Shown: positions 1 to 9,516 of the stretch, one piece after another
Numbering within the stretch: position 1 is the first letter of the stretch
Layout of the letters: each line of letters starts with the position of its first letter
From: Alteromonas sp. KC3
Lineage (GTDB): Bacteria; Pseudomonadota; Gammaproteobacteria; Enterobacterales; Alteromonadaceae
NCBI RefSeq assembly: GCF_016756315.1
Contig: NZ_AP024235.1
Location: 1,612,001 to 1,676,000, forward strand
Direction: 5' to 3'
Length of the DNA: 64,000 nt
Translations under genes and position numbers: made by a program
The notes under the pieces: generated by a model
Seen by the model: the letters and a program-made list of their open reading frames with translations, nothing else
What the model was told of the DNA's origin: nothing
Databases searched by the model: none

Positions 1-1
1 A

Positions 2-802
2 TCAGCACAGCTTGAGAAAGCCAGCAGTGAAATGCTTAAAGATGCGGGGAATACTCAACAACTGACCGCGAATATAGCCTCTGCAGTGGAGCAGGTTGCA
101 GTCACTAGCAGGGAAATTGCCCAGTCCTCTCTTGATACACTCAGCGCCAGTAAGCAGTTAGATGAGTTGGCAAATCAATCTTTAAAAGCTAACCAAAATA
201 TTAGAAACAGTATGGAAACGCTTGCCGATGATATTAAAGGCGTGCAAAAAAATGCCGGCGAGATGGAGATGAAAGTTGGCGAAATCTCTACCATTTTAGA
301 AACCATCAACACATTATCAGATCAAACCAACTTACTAGCACTTAATGCTGCGATAGAGGCTGCGCGCGCAGGCGAACATGGGCGCGGATTTGCTGTTGTC
401 GCAGATGAAGTACGAAAACTGGCGCAAAGTAGCCGAGAGTCGTCTGATAAAATTTCGACGCTTCTGTCTAGTCTAAGAGAAGCAAGCGTCGTCGTTGTTA
501 ACGATATTAATAAGAACGTTGAATCGATATCTAACTCTATGGAAACTACCACTGAAGGGCGCAAAACAGCCGAGAAAGTAAAAGAGGCTGCTGGCAATGT
601 AGAGGATATGGCGAACAATATGTCATCCGCCGCTGAACAGCAGTCTGTCACGACAGAAGAGATTGCCAAAGAACTGGTGACAGTGGAGGAAGCCGCAAGG
701 CACGAAGTGGATATTGCGCAAAATCTTTCAAATTTGTCAGGTGAAATGCAAGCGAACAATCAGCTATTACAGCATACCATCGATGGATTTAAAGCCGATT
801 AG
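2..802 (+). CDS. Methyl-accepting chemotaxis protein, C-terminal part (5' end outside window)
   Basis: The reading frame is open from base 2, so the gene begins before the window; about 266 residues are visible. They are almost entirely heptad-repeat helix, as in the cytoplasmic signalling hairpin of chemoreceptors. The conserved hairpin tip that binds CheA and CheW is present near codons 100-140 ([20 protein letters not shown], then [15 protein letters not shown]). No C-terminal CheR/CheB-docking pentapeptide is seen; the protein ends GFKAD. The ligand-binding and membrane parts are missing, so the stimulus cannot be told. The family assignment is secure. Confidence 0.95.
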   Translation, partial: SAQLEKASSEMLKDAGNTQQLTANIASAVEQVAVTSREIAQSSLDTLSASKQLDELANQSLKANQNIRNSMETLADDIKGVQKNAGEMEMKVGEISTILETINTLSDQTNLLALNAAIEAARAGEHGRGFAVVADEVRKLAQSSRESSDKISTLLSSLREASVVVVNDINKNVESISNSMETTTEGRKTAEKVKEAAGNVEDMANNMSSAAEQQSVTTEEIAKELVTVEEAARHEVDIAQNLSNLSGEMQANNQLLQHTIDGFKAD

Positions 803-874
803 TCGTTATTGTAGATAAACTTGATTTCGCAATATCGCGCTAATTTATCGTCTAAAAGAAGAATACGAAAAACG

Positions 875-1414
875 ATGGCTGATATAGAAACACTAGATTC
901 AAAAGTGGTGTATCAAAACAAATGGCTTACGGTGCGGGAAGACAAAATTCGCCGCAAAAGCGGAAATGAAGGTATCTATGGTGTAGTAGAAAAGCCTGAT
1001 TTTGCGATTATCTTGCCAATTGAAAATGATGTTGTGTATATGGTTGAACAGTATCGTTATACCATTGGTGAGCGTCAACTTGAGTTCCCCCAAGGCGCAT
1101 GGGAGGCAAATCCTGATGCCGACCCCGCAGAGCTTGCTGCTGGGGAACTTAAGGAAGAAACCGGCCTTTCGGCGACACAAATGATTTACGTGGGTTTCCA
1201 GTATCTGGCCTATGGTTTTTGCAATCAGGGATATCATATCTATGTTGCTAAAGGGCTGAGTCAGGGCGAGCAGAAGCTTGACGTCGAGGAAGAAGATTTA
1301 CGTATTGTCCCGTTAGCTTTAAATGAGTTGCGAGAAAAAATCCTCTCTGGCGAAATCAAAGATGCCAGCACGTGCAATGCCGTTGGACTTGCCACGCTAA
1401 AAGGACATATCTGA
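875..1414 (+). CDS. NUDIX hydrolase (ADP-ribose/nucleotide-sugar pyrophosphatase type)
   Basis: A 179-residue protein with a NUDIX box around residues 78-102: GAWEAN, then ELAAGELKEETGL. The usual RE pair of the box is GE here, while the metal-binding EE is kept. The family cleaves nucleoside diphosphates linked to another group; the overall look suggests an ADP-ribose or sugar-nucleotide pyrophosphatase, but the substrate is inference. The ATG at 875 (MADIETLD) is preferred over an upstream in-frame TTG at 821, because a GAAGAA purine stretch lies about 12 bases before it and the NUDIX fold begins soon after. It is probably transcribed separately from the chemoreceptor. Confidence 0.85.
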   Translation: MADIETLDSKVVYQNKWLTVREDKIRRKSGNEGIYGVVEKPDFAIILPIENDVVYMVEQYRYTIGERQLEFPQGAWEANPDADPAELAAGELKEETGLSATQMIYVGFQYLAYGFCNQGYHIYVAKGLSQGEQKLDVEEEDLRIVPLALNELREKILSGEIKDASTCNAVGLATLKGHI

Positions 1415-1490
1415 ATAGCCTGTTACAATTTCCGCACTTTGATTTTTGTGCGAAGCAGGTTAGCATGGCAAAAAATTCAGGATTTAAGTA

Positions 1491-1877
1491 ATGGAATGTA
1501 AAGGACAATTCTTAATCACGCGTTGGGAAGAAGAGACACTTTCAGAAAAATGTGAAGGGGTTAAAACTTCACATGCTTCCATTAGTCAGGCCTACTCTGG
1601 TGATATGGCAGGCGAGGCAGACATTGAATTTCTTATGAGCTATCAGTCTCCAGCAGAAGCTAGGTTTACTGGCTTCGAATCGTTTGTTGGAGTTATAAAT
1701 GGTTTACGTGGAACGGTGACTTTAGCGCACAGTGGTAAATTTATAGGTGGCGTTGCAAGCAGCGAATTTAACGCAATAGCAGCCTCGGCTACCGGAGAAC
1801 TAGCGGGGAAAGAGATTCACGGGCACTTTCAATCGTCTGAAGCGGGTAAAGCCAATTACACGATTTTTATAGACTAA
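1491..1877 (+). CDS. DUF3224 family protein
   Basis: A 128-residue soluble protein with no signal peptide or membrane segment. The pattern of alternating strands with SGDMAGEADIEFLMSY near residue 36 and GELAGKEIHGHF near 102 matches the DUF3224 (allene-oxide-cyclase-like beta barrel) family as I remember it. The biochemical role of that family is not established. It starts at an ATG preceded by AGGA. It stands alone, 76 bases after the NUDIX gene and convergent with the small heat-shock gene. The ORF is real with high probability; the family name is somewhat less sure. Confidence 0.75.
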   Translation: MECKGQFLITRWEEETLSEKCEGVKTSHASISQAYSGDMAGEADIEFLMSYQSPAEARFTGFESFVGVINGLRGTVTLAHSGKFIGGVASSEFNAIAASATGELAGKEIHGHFQSSEAGKANYTIFID

Positions 1878-1953
1878 GGCGTATTAACCTTTGCGTTCTA
1901 CGCTAATGCTTACCAAGAAACTTACCTAGAAACTTTCTAAGAAAAGAATCCCC

Positions 1954-1980
1954 AAATAAAAAACGGCGCCATGCGGCGCC
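1954..1980 (-). terminator. Intrinsic terminator of the small heat-shock gene
   Basis: Perfect inverted repeat GGCGCC-atgc-GGCGCC at 1965-1980 with an A-rich run on its left. Read on the minus strand this is a GC hairpin followed by T residues, just downstream of the ibpA stop codon. Confidence 0.85.
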
Positions 1981-2018
1981 GCTAAAAAGTTGGGAAACAA
2001 ACCAAGAATTTTTACGTA

Positions 2019-2462
2019 TTAGTTCTCAAGTAAGCGAGAGCCAATTTCGATTTGACGAGGTTTCTTGGCTTCAGGTATGACTCGCTCCATATCGATATGT
2101 AAAAGGCCATTTTCCATGTCTGCTGCAAGCACTTTTACGTGATCGCCCAGTTGGAATTTGCGTTCAAAATTACGCTCAGAAATACCTTTGTGTAAGAACT
2201 TACGCTCTTTATTTTCTTTCTCTTCCGCTTTTTTGGTACCAGTAATAGTGAGCGTGTTTTCTTCAACTTGAATTGAAACGTCATCTTTACTGAAGCCGGC
2301 GATTGCCATAGTCACCCGATACTTGTCATCGCCTAACAATTCGATGTTGTACGGCGGGTAAGTGCTTTGTTTCTCAGCACGAGATGCTGCATCAATAAGC
2401 GACGCTAGGTGGTCTGAACCAATAAAAGAACGGTAAAGTGGAGATAGATCGATAGTACGCAT
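2019..2462 (-). CDS. ibpA: Small heat-shock protein, IbpA/Hsp20 family
   Basis: A 147-residue ATP-independent holdase that binds unfolding proteins in the cytoplasm and passes them to DnaK/ClpB. The start MRTIDLSPLYRSFIG and the middle YPPYNIELL, then ISERNFERKFQLGD and ERVIPEAKKPRQIEI, closely follow IbpA/IbpB of enterobacteria. The alpha-crystallin domain spans roughly residues 35-130, with the short tail after it. The ATG at 2462 is chosen because GAGGA lies seven bases before it and IbpA proteins begin MR-DLSP; the frame runs open further upstream to 2555, but that is the leader. The leader looks like an RNA thermometer and a heat-type promoter precedes it. Confidence 0.93.
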   Translation of the reverse strand: MRTIDLSPLYRSFIGSDHLASLIDAASRAEKQSTYPPYNIELLGDDKYRVTMAIAGFSKDDVSIQVEENTLTITGTKKAEEKENKERKFLHKGISERNFERKFQLGDHVKVLAADMENGLLHIDMERVIPEAKKPRQIEIGSRLLEN

Positions 2463-2555
2463 AGTCATATCCTCAAAATTAAGCAATATGTTTAAATTAA
2501 TGTGCCCCGACTTCGCGGCGGCGGTGTTGTCGACCTGACCTTTCAGCGCCGACAA
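2463..2555 (-). promoter_or_regulatory. Candidate ROSE-type RNA thermometer in the ibpA leader
   Basis: The roughly 90-base leader has a 5' hairpin (TTGTCG at 2555-2550 with CGACAA at 2532-2527). Just before the start codon, TTGCT at 2486-2482 faces the Shine-Dalgarno AGGA at 2473-2470. In ROSE elements a U(U/C)GCU motif pairs with AGGA around a G-G pair, and that pairing can be drawn here with an eight-base loop. ROSE elements are common in front of ibpA-type genes. The fold is my own pairing by eye. Confidence 0.6.
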
Positions 2556-2559
2556 ATTA

Positions 2560-2587
2560 TATATAGGATTGGTTGATTTCTTTTCAA
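2560..2587 (-). promoter_or_regulatory. Promoter of the small heat-shock gene
   Basis: On the minus strand TTGAAA (2587-2582), 16 bases, then TATATA (2565-2560). The same stretch (TTGAAAA ... CCTATATA) also resembles a sigma-32 promoter. The inferred start near 2553 gives a leader of about 90 bases. Confidence 0.5.
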
Positions 2588-2633
2588 TGCTAAAAAAGCA
2601 AAAAAATTCAAAATTTTTTTAAGATGTTGAATT

Positions 2634-4484
2634 TTATTGCCTTTTAACTTCAACTTTATTTCGGCCACTTTCTTTTGCAGCATAAAGTGCTTTGTCAGCA
2701 TTGTTAACTATGTGCTCAAATGAAAGTGCATTGTCTAGAGTAGCAACACCAAAACTGGCAGTAATTCGAAGTCGCTCACCGTTGGTAACAAAAGGCGTTT
2801 CACACAGTGACAAGCGTAATTTCTCTGCAAACTGTGACGCATTTTCAAGGTTAGACTTAGGCAAGATAACGACAAATTCTTCACCGCCTAAGCGAGCAAG
2901 TATGTCGTGCGTTTTAAGTTGAGCACTTAACGTTCTTACAATAAACTTCAATACCTTATCGCCAACATCGTGACCGTATCGGTCGTTTATATGTTTAAAA
3001 TAGTCGACATCTAATACGACAACCGACATTGAGGAATTGTTGAGTTTGGCCTCTTTAAAGCGCTTTTCGCCTTGTTCGAATGCCCAGCGACGGTTAAAGC
3101 ATTTGGTAAGAAAGTCTGTATTCGCTGCTTTTCTATAATAATTTCTGCCTCGTAAAAGAAAATAAGCAGCAATGGATAGCGCTAGCGTAATGCAAATGAA
3201 GACATAAACGACCAGCGTATTGTAGCGTTCACGTGCTAACTGATTTTCTAGTTCGAGCTGAGTAACGGCTAACTGTTGCTGTAGTATTTGAGTTTCCATT
3301 CTATTGATGGTGGCATTATGGGTATAGGCCGTTAAAATGACCTGACCTTCAATGAGCTCATTTATGCTTTGTGCGTGAAAATGGTCTAATGCTAACGCTT
3401 TATCAACCACTTCAATGACATCGGGCGATTGCGCAAGCCCTGTTTGAAGTACATCGACTACATATTTATAACGCGGTAAGTTATCGAGGTTGTTGGCGAC
3501 GTTATTAATGTACTGCTTCGCCAGTTCGAATTTCTTTAATTTAAAAGCGCTAATGCTAAGTTTGAAAAACAACAGGTTGATGTAACCTGCCTCTACAGTG
3601 GTATCTTTTAGCGCAAGTGCCTTTTGAAATTGCTGATAGGCTTGTTCGATATAACCTTGTTTTTCATAAACGTTGCCTTGGCTTATATGGCTGAAGAACA
3701 AAAAGTCTTGATTGGCATTGGCTGCGTTGGCCATAGAAAACATGTTATTCACGTGTTGTTGTGCTTCGCCGAATTTTTCAAGCTGCAGTGCAAGGTCTGT
3801 GAGTGTAAAGCGCATATTGAAAGTACTTTCTGTGCTATTGATGCTCTCCCATGCAGCCAATGCTTTACCAATGTAGTGGTACGCGTCTTGATATAGTCCG
3901 TTGAGTTTGTAGATATTGCCTGTTGCGTTATAGATAAGCGCTTCTTGTGAAGGTGGAAACTGGTAAGTATCGTGTAGTGAAATGGCTTCCTGCAAGAGTC
4001 CCATGCCTCTCGCAAAATCACGGGTGTCACTGGCGCAAAACGCCGCTGAAGTGAGAGCCTGTACTAGTTGTTCAGGGTCATTCACCACACGGGCAATCTC
4101 GAGTGCGCGGTATCTGTCAGGGCAGTACACCGCGGTATCGTTGGTAGCAACATATTGAAAATAAGACCGCTCTAATAGACTGTGAACCAAGTGTTTACTT
4201 TCAGGCAGCGACGTTAAAATGTCGATAGAAGCGGTTAGATGTACTTCCGCCTCTTCCAGCATTGCCATCTCGCCATAGGTCGTCCCTATAAATTGCTGAA
4301 AGACACCTTGATGCAGAGACGTCCACTGCTTACTTATCGTTTCATGTTGTTTTAGAAACTGTAGTTTCTGTTCATAGGGAATATCGCTTTCAAAATAGTC
4401 AGAAACATCTTCAAAAGTGGTTTCTTGAGCAAGACTGTTGGTGCTTATAGCTATGAAAAAGAAAACGATGAGGACAACTCGCAT
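2634..4484 (-). CDS. Exported TPR sensor with GGDEF domain (diguanylate cyclase)
   Basis: A 616-residue protein. A signal peptide (residues 1-19, ending SLAQ) is followed by a periplasmic helical TPR-like region to about 390, a coiled coil, one membrane segment near 420-445 and a cytoplasmic GGDEF domain to the end. The active-site motif is GGEEF (RLGGEEFVVILP), so synthesis of cyclic di-GMP is likely. The inhibitory I-site position five residues before it reads KTHD rather than RxxD, so product inhibition may be weak. This is a stand-alone gene facing ackA divergently. The ligand of the periplasmic region is unknown. A similar architecture occurs again at 16785-18854. Confidence 0.88.
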   Translation of the reverse strand: MRVVLIVFFFIAISTNSLAQETTFEDVSDYFESDIPYEQKLQFLKQHETISKQWTSLHQGVFQQFIGTTYGEMAMLEEAEVHLTASIDILTSLPESKHLVHSLLERSYFQYVATNDTAVYCPDRYRALEIARVVNDPEQLVQALTSAAFCASDTRDFARGMGLLQEAISLHDTYQFPPSQEALIYNATGNIYKLNGLYQDAYHYIGKALAAWESINSTESTFNMRFTLTDLALQLEKFGEAQQHVNNMFSMANAANANQDFLFFSHISQGNVYEKQGYIEQAYQQFQKALALKDTTVEAGYINLLFFKLSISAFKLKKFELAKQYINNVANNLDNLPRYKYVVDVLQTGLAQSPDVIEVVDKALALDHFHAQSINELIEGQVILTAYTHNATINRMETQILQQQLAVTQLELENQLARERYNTLVVYVFICITLALSIAAYFLLRGRNYYRKAANTDFLTKCFNRRWAFEQGEKRFKEAKLNNSSMSVVVLDVDYFKHINDRYGHDVGDKVLKFIVRTLSAQLKTHDILARLGGEEFVVILPKSNLENASQFAEKLRLSLCETPFVTNGERLRITASFGVATLDNALSFEHIVNNADKALYAAKESGRNKVEVKRQ

Positions 4485-4698
4485 TGCTGATTTTACCTTT
4501 TTTACTCGCCATTACCTTCCTTACCATGAAAGCAACGGCGAAGTCATTATTCATAAATAAAGTCAAAGACCTTAGCAAAAACAAGTGTATGCGATAATTT
4601 TTATAGAATATTTAGCATAACGTTAACCAACGCTGCTGATTATAAATGCTACAATTTGATCTGACTCGATATCTCAACAATTTTACTTAAAAAGCCAA

Positions 4699-5880
4699 AT
4701 GAAAAAAGAAGTTATTGTATTGAATTGCGGCAGCTCATCGGTGAAGTTTGCCATTTTAGATGCTGATACTGGCGTAGCGGGGTTATCTGGCATTGCAGAA
4801 AGTCTAGGTAACAGTGACGCGAGTTTGTCATATAAGCTTAATGGTGAAAAATCTAAACAGCGCTTAGGTGAAAATGCAGGCCACACAGAAGCACTTAATG
4901 CCATTCAAGAGGTCATTGCAAAAACCGGTGTGCAGCCTATTGCAATTGGACATCGCGTGGTTCACGGTGGTGAAAAATTCAAACAAGCCGCCTTGGTGAA
5001 TGAAGACGTTCTTTCGGCCATTGAAGCCTATGCCAGCATGGCGCCACTGCACAATATGGCAAATCATAAAGGCATAGTCACAGCCCAAATGGCTTATCCA
5101 GATTTACCGCATGTTGCAGTATTTGATACTTCTTTCTTTCAAAGTATGCCGCAAAAGGCGTTTATTTATGCACTGCCCATTGAATTGTATAAAGAACATG
5201 GCATCAGACGTTATGGATTCCACGGCACCAGTCACAAATTTATTCTAGATAGCACTGCTGGTTTGCTCAATAAGCCTGTGTCACAAACCAGTATTATCAG
5301 CGCGCACTTGGGCAACGGATGCAGTGTATCTGCTATTGAGCAGGGGGAAGCGGTTGATACTAGCCTAGGGTTTACACCGCTTGAAGGGCTAGTTATGGGC
5401 ACACGTTGTGGTGACCTCGACCCTTCATTACCGGGTACGTTACAGAAAAAGCTTGGCAAAACGGCTGACGAAATTAATGACCTACTCAACAAGCAGTCTG
5501 GATTGCTTGGCATATCAGCGCTTAGCAATGATTGCAGAACGTTGGAAGATGAAGCGCTTAAAGGCCATGAAGGTGCGCAGCTTGCAATTGAGATTTTTTG
5601 TTATCGCCTTGCTAAATATATCTCTGGTTACATGGTCAGTGTTCCAAGTTTAGACGCCATTGTGTTTACGGGTGGCATCGGTGAGAACTCATCACTTATT
5701 CGCGAAACCACTATGGGCTATTTTAAACATTTTGGCATCTCAGTTGATGAACAAAAGAACCTTGATGCTCGATTTGGAAAAGGGGGAGAGATCTCCACGC
5801 CTTCATCTACTACATCAGTTTTTGTAGTGCCCACTAACGAAGAGTGGGTTATTGCCGCCGAAGCGGCTAAGTTCGCTTAA
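4699..5880 (+). CDS. ackA: Acetate kinase
   Basis: A 393-residue cytoplasmic enzyme converting acetyl phosphate and ADP to acetate and ATP, or the reverse. It shows the ASKHA-fold signatures: NCGSSSVKFA near residue 9, GHRVVHGGE near 84, RRYGFHGTSHKF near 173, GLVMGTRCGDLDPSLP in the middle and FTGGIGENSS near 325. Length is normal for the family. It is followed 53 bases later by pta on the same strand, the standard acetate overflow/assimilation pair. The ATG at 4699 gives the expected N-terminus (MKKEVIVLNCGSSS). Confidence 0.97.
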   Translation: MKKEVIVLNCGSSSVKFAILDADTGVAGLSGIAESLGNSDASLSYKLNGEKSKQRLGENAGHTEALNAIQEVIAKTGVQPIAIGHRVVHGGEKFKQAALVNEDVLSAIEAYASMAPLHNMANHKGIVTAQMAYPDLPHVAVFDTSFFQSMPQKAFIYALPIELYKEHGIRRYGFHGTSHKFILDSTAGLLNKPVSQTSIISAHLGNGCSVSAIEQGEAVDTSLGFTPLEGLVMGTRCGDLDPSLPGTLQKKLGKTADEINDLLNKQSGLLGISALSNDCRTLEDEALKGHEGAQLAIEIFCYRLAKYISGYMVSVPSLDAIVFTGGIGENSSLIRETTMGYFKHFGISVDEQKNLDARFGKGGEISTPSSTTSVFVVPTNEEWVIAAEAAKFA

Positions 5881-5933
5881 TTTTTATCAAGAGAAACTGC
5901 CGTTAAATACTAACGGCATGCACAGGAGTCGCT

Positions 5934-8075
5934 ATGTCTCGCCGAATTATGTTGATCCCAGTAGGAACCAGTGTCGGTCTTACTACTGTCAGCATGGGTC
6001 TTGTTCGTGCTATCGAAGAGCAAGGTATTAAACTAAACTTTTTTAAACCTGTTGCGCAGCCGAGGAAAGGCGACAACGGGGAAGAGCGTTCCACTGCTAT
6101 TATCGCGCACCACGCTAGCGTATCGCCGATTACTCCCTTCTCGCTAGACTATGTAGAGCGCATGATCAGTAACGATAATACTGACGAACTACTTGAAGAA
6201 ATTATTGAACGCTTTGAAGATAACTCTGAGCAAGAAGCTGTCACTGTTATAGAAGGGTTGGTTACTACACGACATCACCCCTATGCAGAGCGCCTGAATT
6301 TGGAAATAAGCCGCGCGCTTGATGCCGATATTGTCTTTGTTGCAGTGCCGGGTAACGACTCGGTAACCGATCTCAATCATCGTCTTGAAATTGTAGTCGA
6401 CACCTATGGCGGCCACAAAAGTCAAAAAGTGGTGGGATGTATTTTCAACAAGGTTAATGCGCCGTTTGATGAACATGGGCGACTTAGAGCCGACATTGGT
6501 GCTATAGAGGCGCCTGAGCATGATGAAGCACGTACACAGGCACTTCGCGAACTTCCCATTTTTAAGAAAGGGTTGAGTTTACTCGGCACGATTGACTGGA
6601 GTGCAGATCTTGTTTCGCCTCGTGCAACTGATGTTGCAAAGCACTTAAATGCCACACTGTTAAATGAAGGTGACTTGGCTATTCGTCGCTTGAGTAGTGT
6701 GACCTTTTGTGCCCGTGAAATTCACAATATGACGCACACTCTAAAGCCTGGCGCATTACTTGTGATGTCTGGTGATCGCGGCGATGTGTTTGTTTCGTGT
6801 TGTTTAGCGGCCTTAAATGGCACTAAGCTAGGTGCACTGCTTTTAACCGGCGGCTACGAGCCTGATGAAAACATTATGGCACTATGCAGCCAGGCGATGG
6901 AAACCGGCTTGCCGGTAATGCTGGTGAACACTAATACCTGGCAAACCGCACAAAATCTTCATGCGTTTAATCAAGAAGTCCCTGTTGATGATAGTCAGCG
7001 CATTGAAAAAGTGATGGTACATACGGCTGAAAGTTTAGATGCAAAATGGGTAACCTCGCTAACGCAAAAAATATCGCGTCAGAAGAAACTATCGCCCTCA
7101 GCGTTCCGCTTTTATCTTACTAATCGTGCAAGACAGGTTAATAAGCGTATTGTGCTGCCAGAAGGAAATGAGCCACGCACCGTAGTTGCTGCGTCAATTT
7201 GTGCTAAACGTGGTTTGGCTCGTCCTGTCCTACTAGGTGATGAAACAGAAATTAGGCGCGTTGCAGAGCAACAAGGTGTAATGTTGGGAGATGGTGTTGA
7301 AATTCTGTCACCCAGTGAGATTAAACAAGACTATATCTCTGGCTTGGTTGCGCTTCGCGGTCACAAAGGGGTTACGGAAGTCGTTGCCAAAGAGTTATTA
7401 GACGATAACGTTACGCTAGGCACAATGATGTTGCAGCAAAATCATGTGGATGGCTTGGTCTCAGGCGCTGTGAACACCACTGCAAATACCATAAGGCCTG
7501 CACTGCAGCTTATTAAAACTGCGGAAAACGCATCGTTAGTGTCATCGGTTTTCTTTATGTTATTGCCTGATCAGGTACTCGTTTACGGTGACTGTGCTAT
7601 TAACCCTGATCCAGACGCTAAGCAGTTAGCAGATATTGCGATTCAGTCTGCGACTTCTGCTCAAATGTTTGGTATCGAGCCTCGTGTTGCAATGATTAGC
7701 TATAGTACGGGAACATCAGGTGCTGGTAGCGATGTAGAAAAAGTGCGTGAAGCGACAAGAATAGCGCAAGAATTACGTCCTGATTTACTTATTGACGGCC
7801 CACTTCAGTACGATGCCGCTGCAATTGAAAGTGTTGGCAAGAGCAAAGCGCCTAATAGCCCGGTAGCTGGCAAGGCAAATGTGTTTGTATTTCCTGACCT
7901 TAACACCGGCAATACCACTTATAAGGCAGTACAGCGTAGCTTTGATTTGGTATGTATTGGGCCAATGCTTCAAGGGATGAGAAAGCCAGTAAACGACTTG
8001 AGTCGTGGTGCACTGGTGGACGATATCGTGTTTACTATTGCTCTGACGGCAATCCAAGCGGCAGGCAGCCAATAG
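5934..8075 (+). CDS. pta: Phosphate acetyltransferase (long form)
   Basis: A 713-residue enzyme interconverting acetyl-CoA and acetyl phosphate. The N-terminal part ([17 protein letters not shown]) is the P-loop-like BioD-related domain of long Pta proteins, a DRTGG-type regulatory domain follows around residues 215-330, and the catalytic PTA domain runs from about 390 to the end ([12 protein letters not shown], then [48 protein letters not shown]). It has an AGGAG ribosome-binding site a few bases before the ATG. It forms an operon with ackA and ends at a clear terminator. Confidence 0.97.
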   Translation: MSRRIMLIPVGTSVGLTTVSMGLVRAIEEQGIKLNFFKPVAQPRKGDNGEERSTAIIAHHASVSPITPFSLDYVERMISNDNTDELLEEIIERFEDNSEQEAVTVIEGLVTTRHHPYAERLNLEISRALDADIVFVAVPGNDSVTDLNHRLEIVVDTYGGHKSQKVVGCIFNKVNAPFDEHGRLRADIGAIEAPEHDEARTQALRELPIFKKGLSLLGTIDWSADLVSPRATDVAKHLNATLLNEGDLAIRRLSSVTFCAREIHNMTHTLKPGALLVMSGDRGDVFVSCCLAALNGTKLGALLLTGGYEPDENIMALCSQAMETGLPVMLVNTNTWQTAQNLHAFNQEVPVDDSQRIEKVMVHTAESLDAKWVTSLTQKISRQKKLSPSAFRFYLTNRARQVNKRIVLPEGNEPRTVVAASICAKRGLARPVLLGDETEIRRVAEQQGVMLGDGVEILSPSEIKQDYISGLVALRGHKGVTEVVAKELLDDNVTLGTMMLQQNHVDGLVSGAVNTTANTIRPALQLIKTAENASLVSSVFFMLLPDQVLVYGDCAINPDPDAKQLADIAIQSATSAQMFGIEPRVAMISYSTGTSGAGSDVEKVREATRIAQELRPDLLIDGPLQYDAAAIESVGKSKAPNSPVAGKANVFVFPDLNTGNTTYKAVQRSFDLVCIGPMLQGMRKPVNDLSRGALVDDIVFTIALTAIQAAGSQ

Positions 8076-8094
8076 GCTGTAAAGTCTCAAGTAA

Positions 8095-8131
8095 AAAAAT
8101 GGCGCTCATGTAATATTAGAGCGCCATTTTT
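8095..8131. terminator. Bidirectional terminator between pta and the amidohydrolase gene
   Basis: ATGGCGCTC and GAGCGCCAT form a perfect nine-base-pair stem with an 11-base loop. A run of A lies on the left and a run of T on the right, so it can end transcription from either side of these convergent genes. Confidence 0.9.
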
Positions 8132-8168
8132 CCAATGTCTTATTAAATGGCATTGTCTTATTAAGTAG

Positions 8169-9467
8169 TTACATCGCGTACTGTTTTACTATGCGCCCAT
8201 CTTTCATAACGAACCCTACGTTCTCCATAAGGCTCATGTCTTTCATCGGGTTGCCCGGGACAGCAACAATATCTGCAAGCTTCCCTTCATCTAAACTGCC
8301 AAGTGTTGCGTCTTGTTTTAATAAACGCGCTGGATTGATGGTAGCGGCTTGAATGGCTTGCATTGGTGTCATGCCAAATTGCACCATGCGTGCAAACTGT
8401 TTTGGGTTATCGCCATGAGGATAAACGCCAGCATCAGAGCCAAATACCATGTTTACGCCTGCCTTAACGGCTTTCTCGAAGTTTTGGCGCTGGGTTTTGC
8501 CTACAACTCGCTCTTTGTCCAAGCTCTCTTGTAAAATTCCGGCTTTCTCGCCTTCGCCTAAGATGTACTCAGTAACGTAAATATCCATCGAAAAATACGT
8601 ACCATGCTCTTTTGCCAAACTAATTGCTTCATCGTCTAGTAAACTCACATGCTCTACTGAGTCGACGCCTGCTTTAATTGCGGCTTTGATACCACTTGTT
8701 CCATGGGCATGTGTCGCCACAGTTAAACCGCGTAAATGGGCTTCATCCACTAACGCTTTCATTTCTTCAAAGGTATATTGTTGTGCGCCTACTTTTGTAC
8801 CTTTCGACAATACACCACCAGTGGCACAAAATTTAATAACAGTTGCGCCATATTTGATATTGCGACGCACCATTTTTCTAACTTCCCAAGGGCCATCAGC
8901 GACGCCTTCACTGTAATTGTTATATTCGTAGGGAAGAAGGTTGCTATCACAGTGACCACCGGTAACGCCCAAGCTAGGGCCTGCCACAAACATACGTGGG
9001 CCTTCTACATCGCCTGCATTAATGGCATCGCGTAGTGCAACGTCGGCAAAACCCGGTGCTCCGACATTTCGAACGGTGGTGAACCCCGCTTCGATAGTTG
9101 CTTTGGCGTGTTTTACACCCGTAATCGCAGCGCGAGGAAGAGACACTTCTAAACGTTTATAGCCATGACGTGTTGCATCGCTTGTTAAATGAACATGCAT
9201 ATCCATCAGGCCTGGCATTAATGTAGCATCGCCTAAGTCGATGCGCTTGGCATCGCTTGGTAGGGTGAGTGAATCGAGTTGTCCTGATGCACTAATAACA
9301 TTGCCAGTAACAACAATTGCTGCGCGCTCAACAATGCGGCCTTTTGTAACATCAACCATGCGATCAGCCGTTATGACGAGCGTTTGCGCTAACGCTGCAG
9401 AAGTAGAAGCTATTGCGGCAAACGCTGCAGCGAATGATAATTTAGTAAAACGGGTAGCCCAAGTCAC
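8169..9467 (-). CDS. Exported amidohydrolase (imidazolonepropionase/prolidase-like)
   Basis: A 432-residue metal-dependent hydrolase with a signal peptide (residues 1-27, ending ALAQ), so probably periplasmic. The metal-binding HVH (MDMHVHLTSD) is near residue 92, a lysine that is often carboxylated lies in GATVIKFCATGG, and ATHAHG, DSVEHVS and FGSDAGVYPHG supply the other metal ligands. Exported members of this group often cleave X-Pro or related dipeptides, but the substrate here is unknown. The start is taken as GTG at 9467, with AAGGA seven bases upstream, rather than the TTG at 9482 that overlaps that site. It lies 49 bases after lnt on the same strand. Confidence 0.88.
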   Translation of the reverse strand: MTWATRFTKLSFAAAFAAIASTSAALAQTLVITADRMVDVTKGRIVERAAIVVTGNVISASGQLDSLTLPSDAKRIDLGDATLMPGLMDMHVHLTSDATRHGYKRLEVSLPRAAITGVKHAKATIEAGFTTVRNVGAPGFADVALRDAINAGDVEGPRMFVAGPSLGVTGGHCDSNLLPYEYNNYSEGVADGPWEVRKMVRRNIKYGATVIKFCATGGVLSKGTKVGAQQYTFEEMKALVDEAHLRGLTVATHAHGTSGIKAAIKAGVDSVEHVSLLDDEAISLAKEHGTYFSMDIYVTEYILGEGEKAGILQESLDKERVVGKTQRQNFEKAVKAGVNMVFGSDAGVYPHGDNPKQFARMVQFGMTPMQAIQAATINPARLLKQDATLGSLDEGKLADIVAVPGNPMKDMSLMENVGFVMKDGRIVKQYAM

Positions 9468-9516
9468 GACATATTCCTTCAATAACAGTAGTTAATAGAG
9501 CCTGTTAGGGCGTACG

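Noticed and set aside
322..759. 145-residue antisense ORF in the chemoreceptor gene
   Set aside because: Serine/alanine-rich shadow of the regular heptad coding sequence on the other strand.
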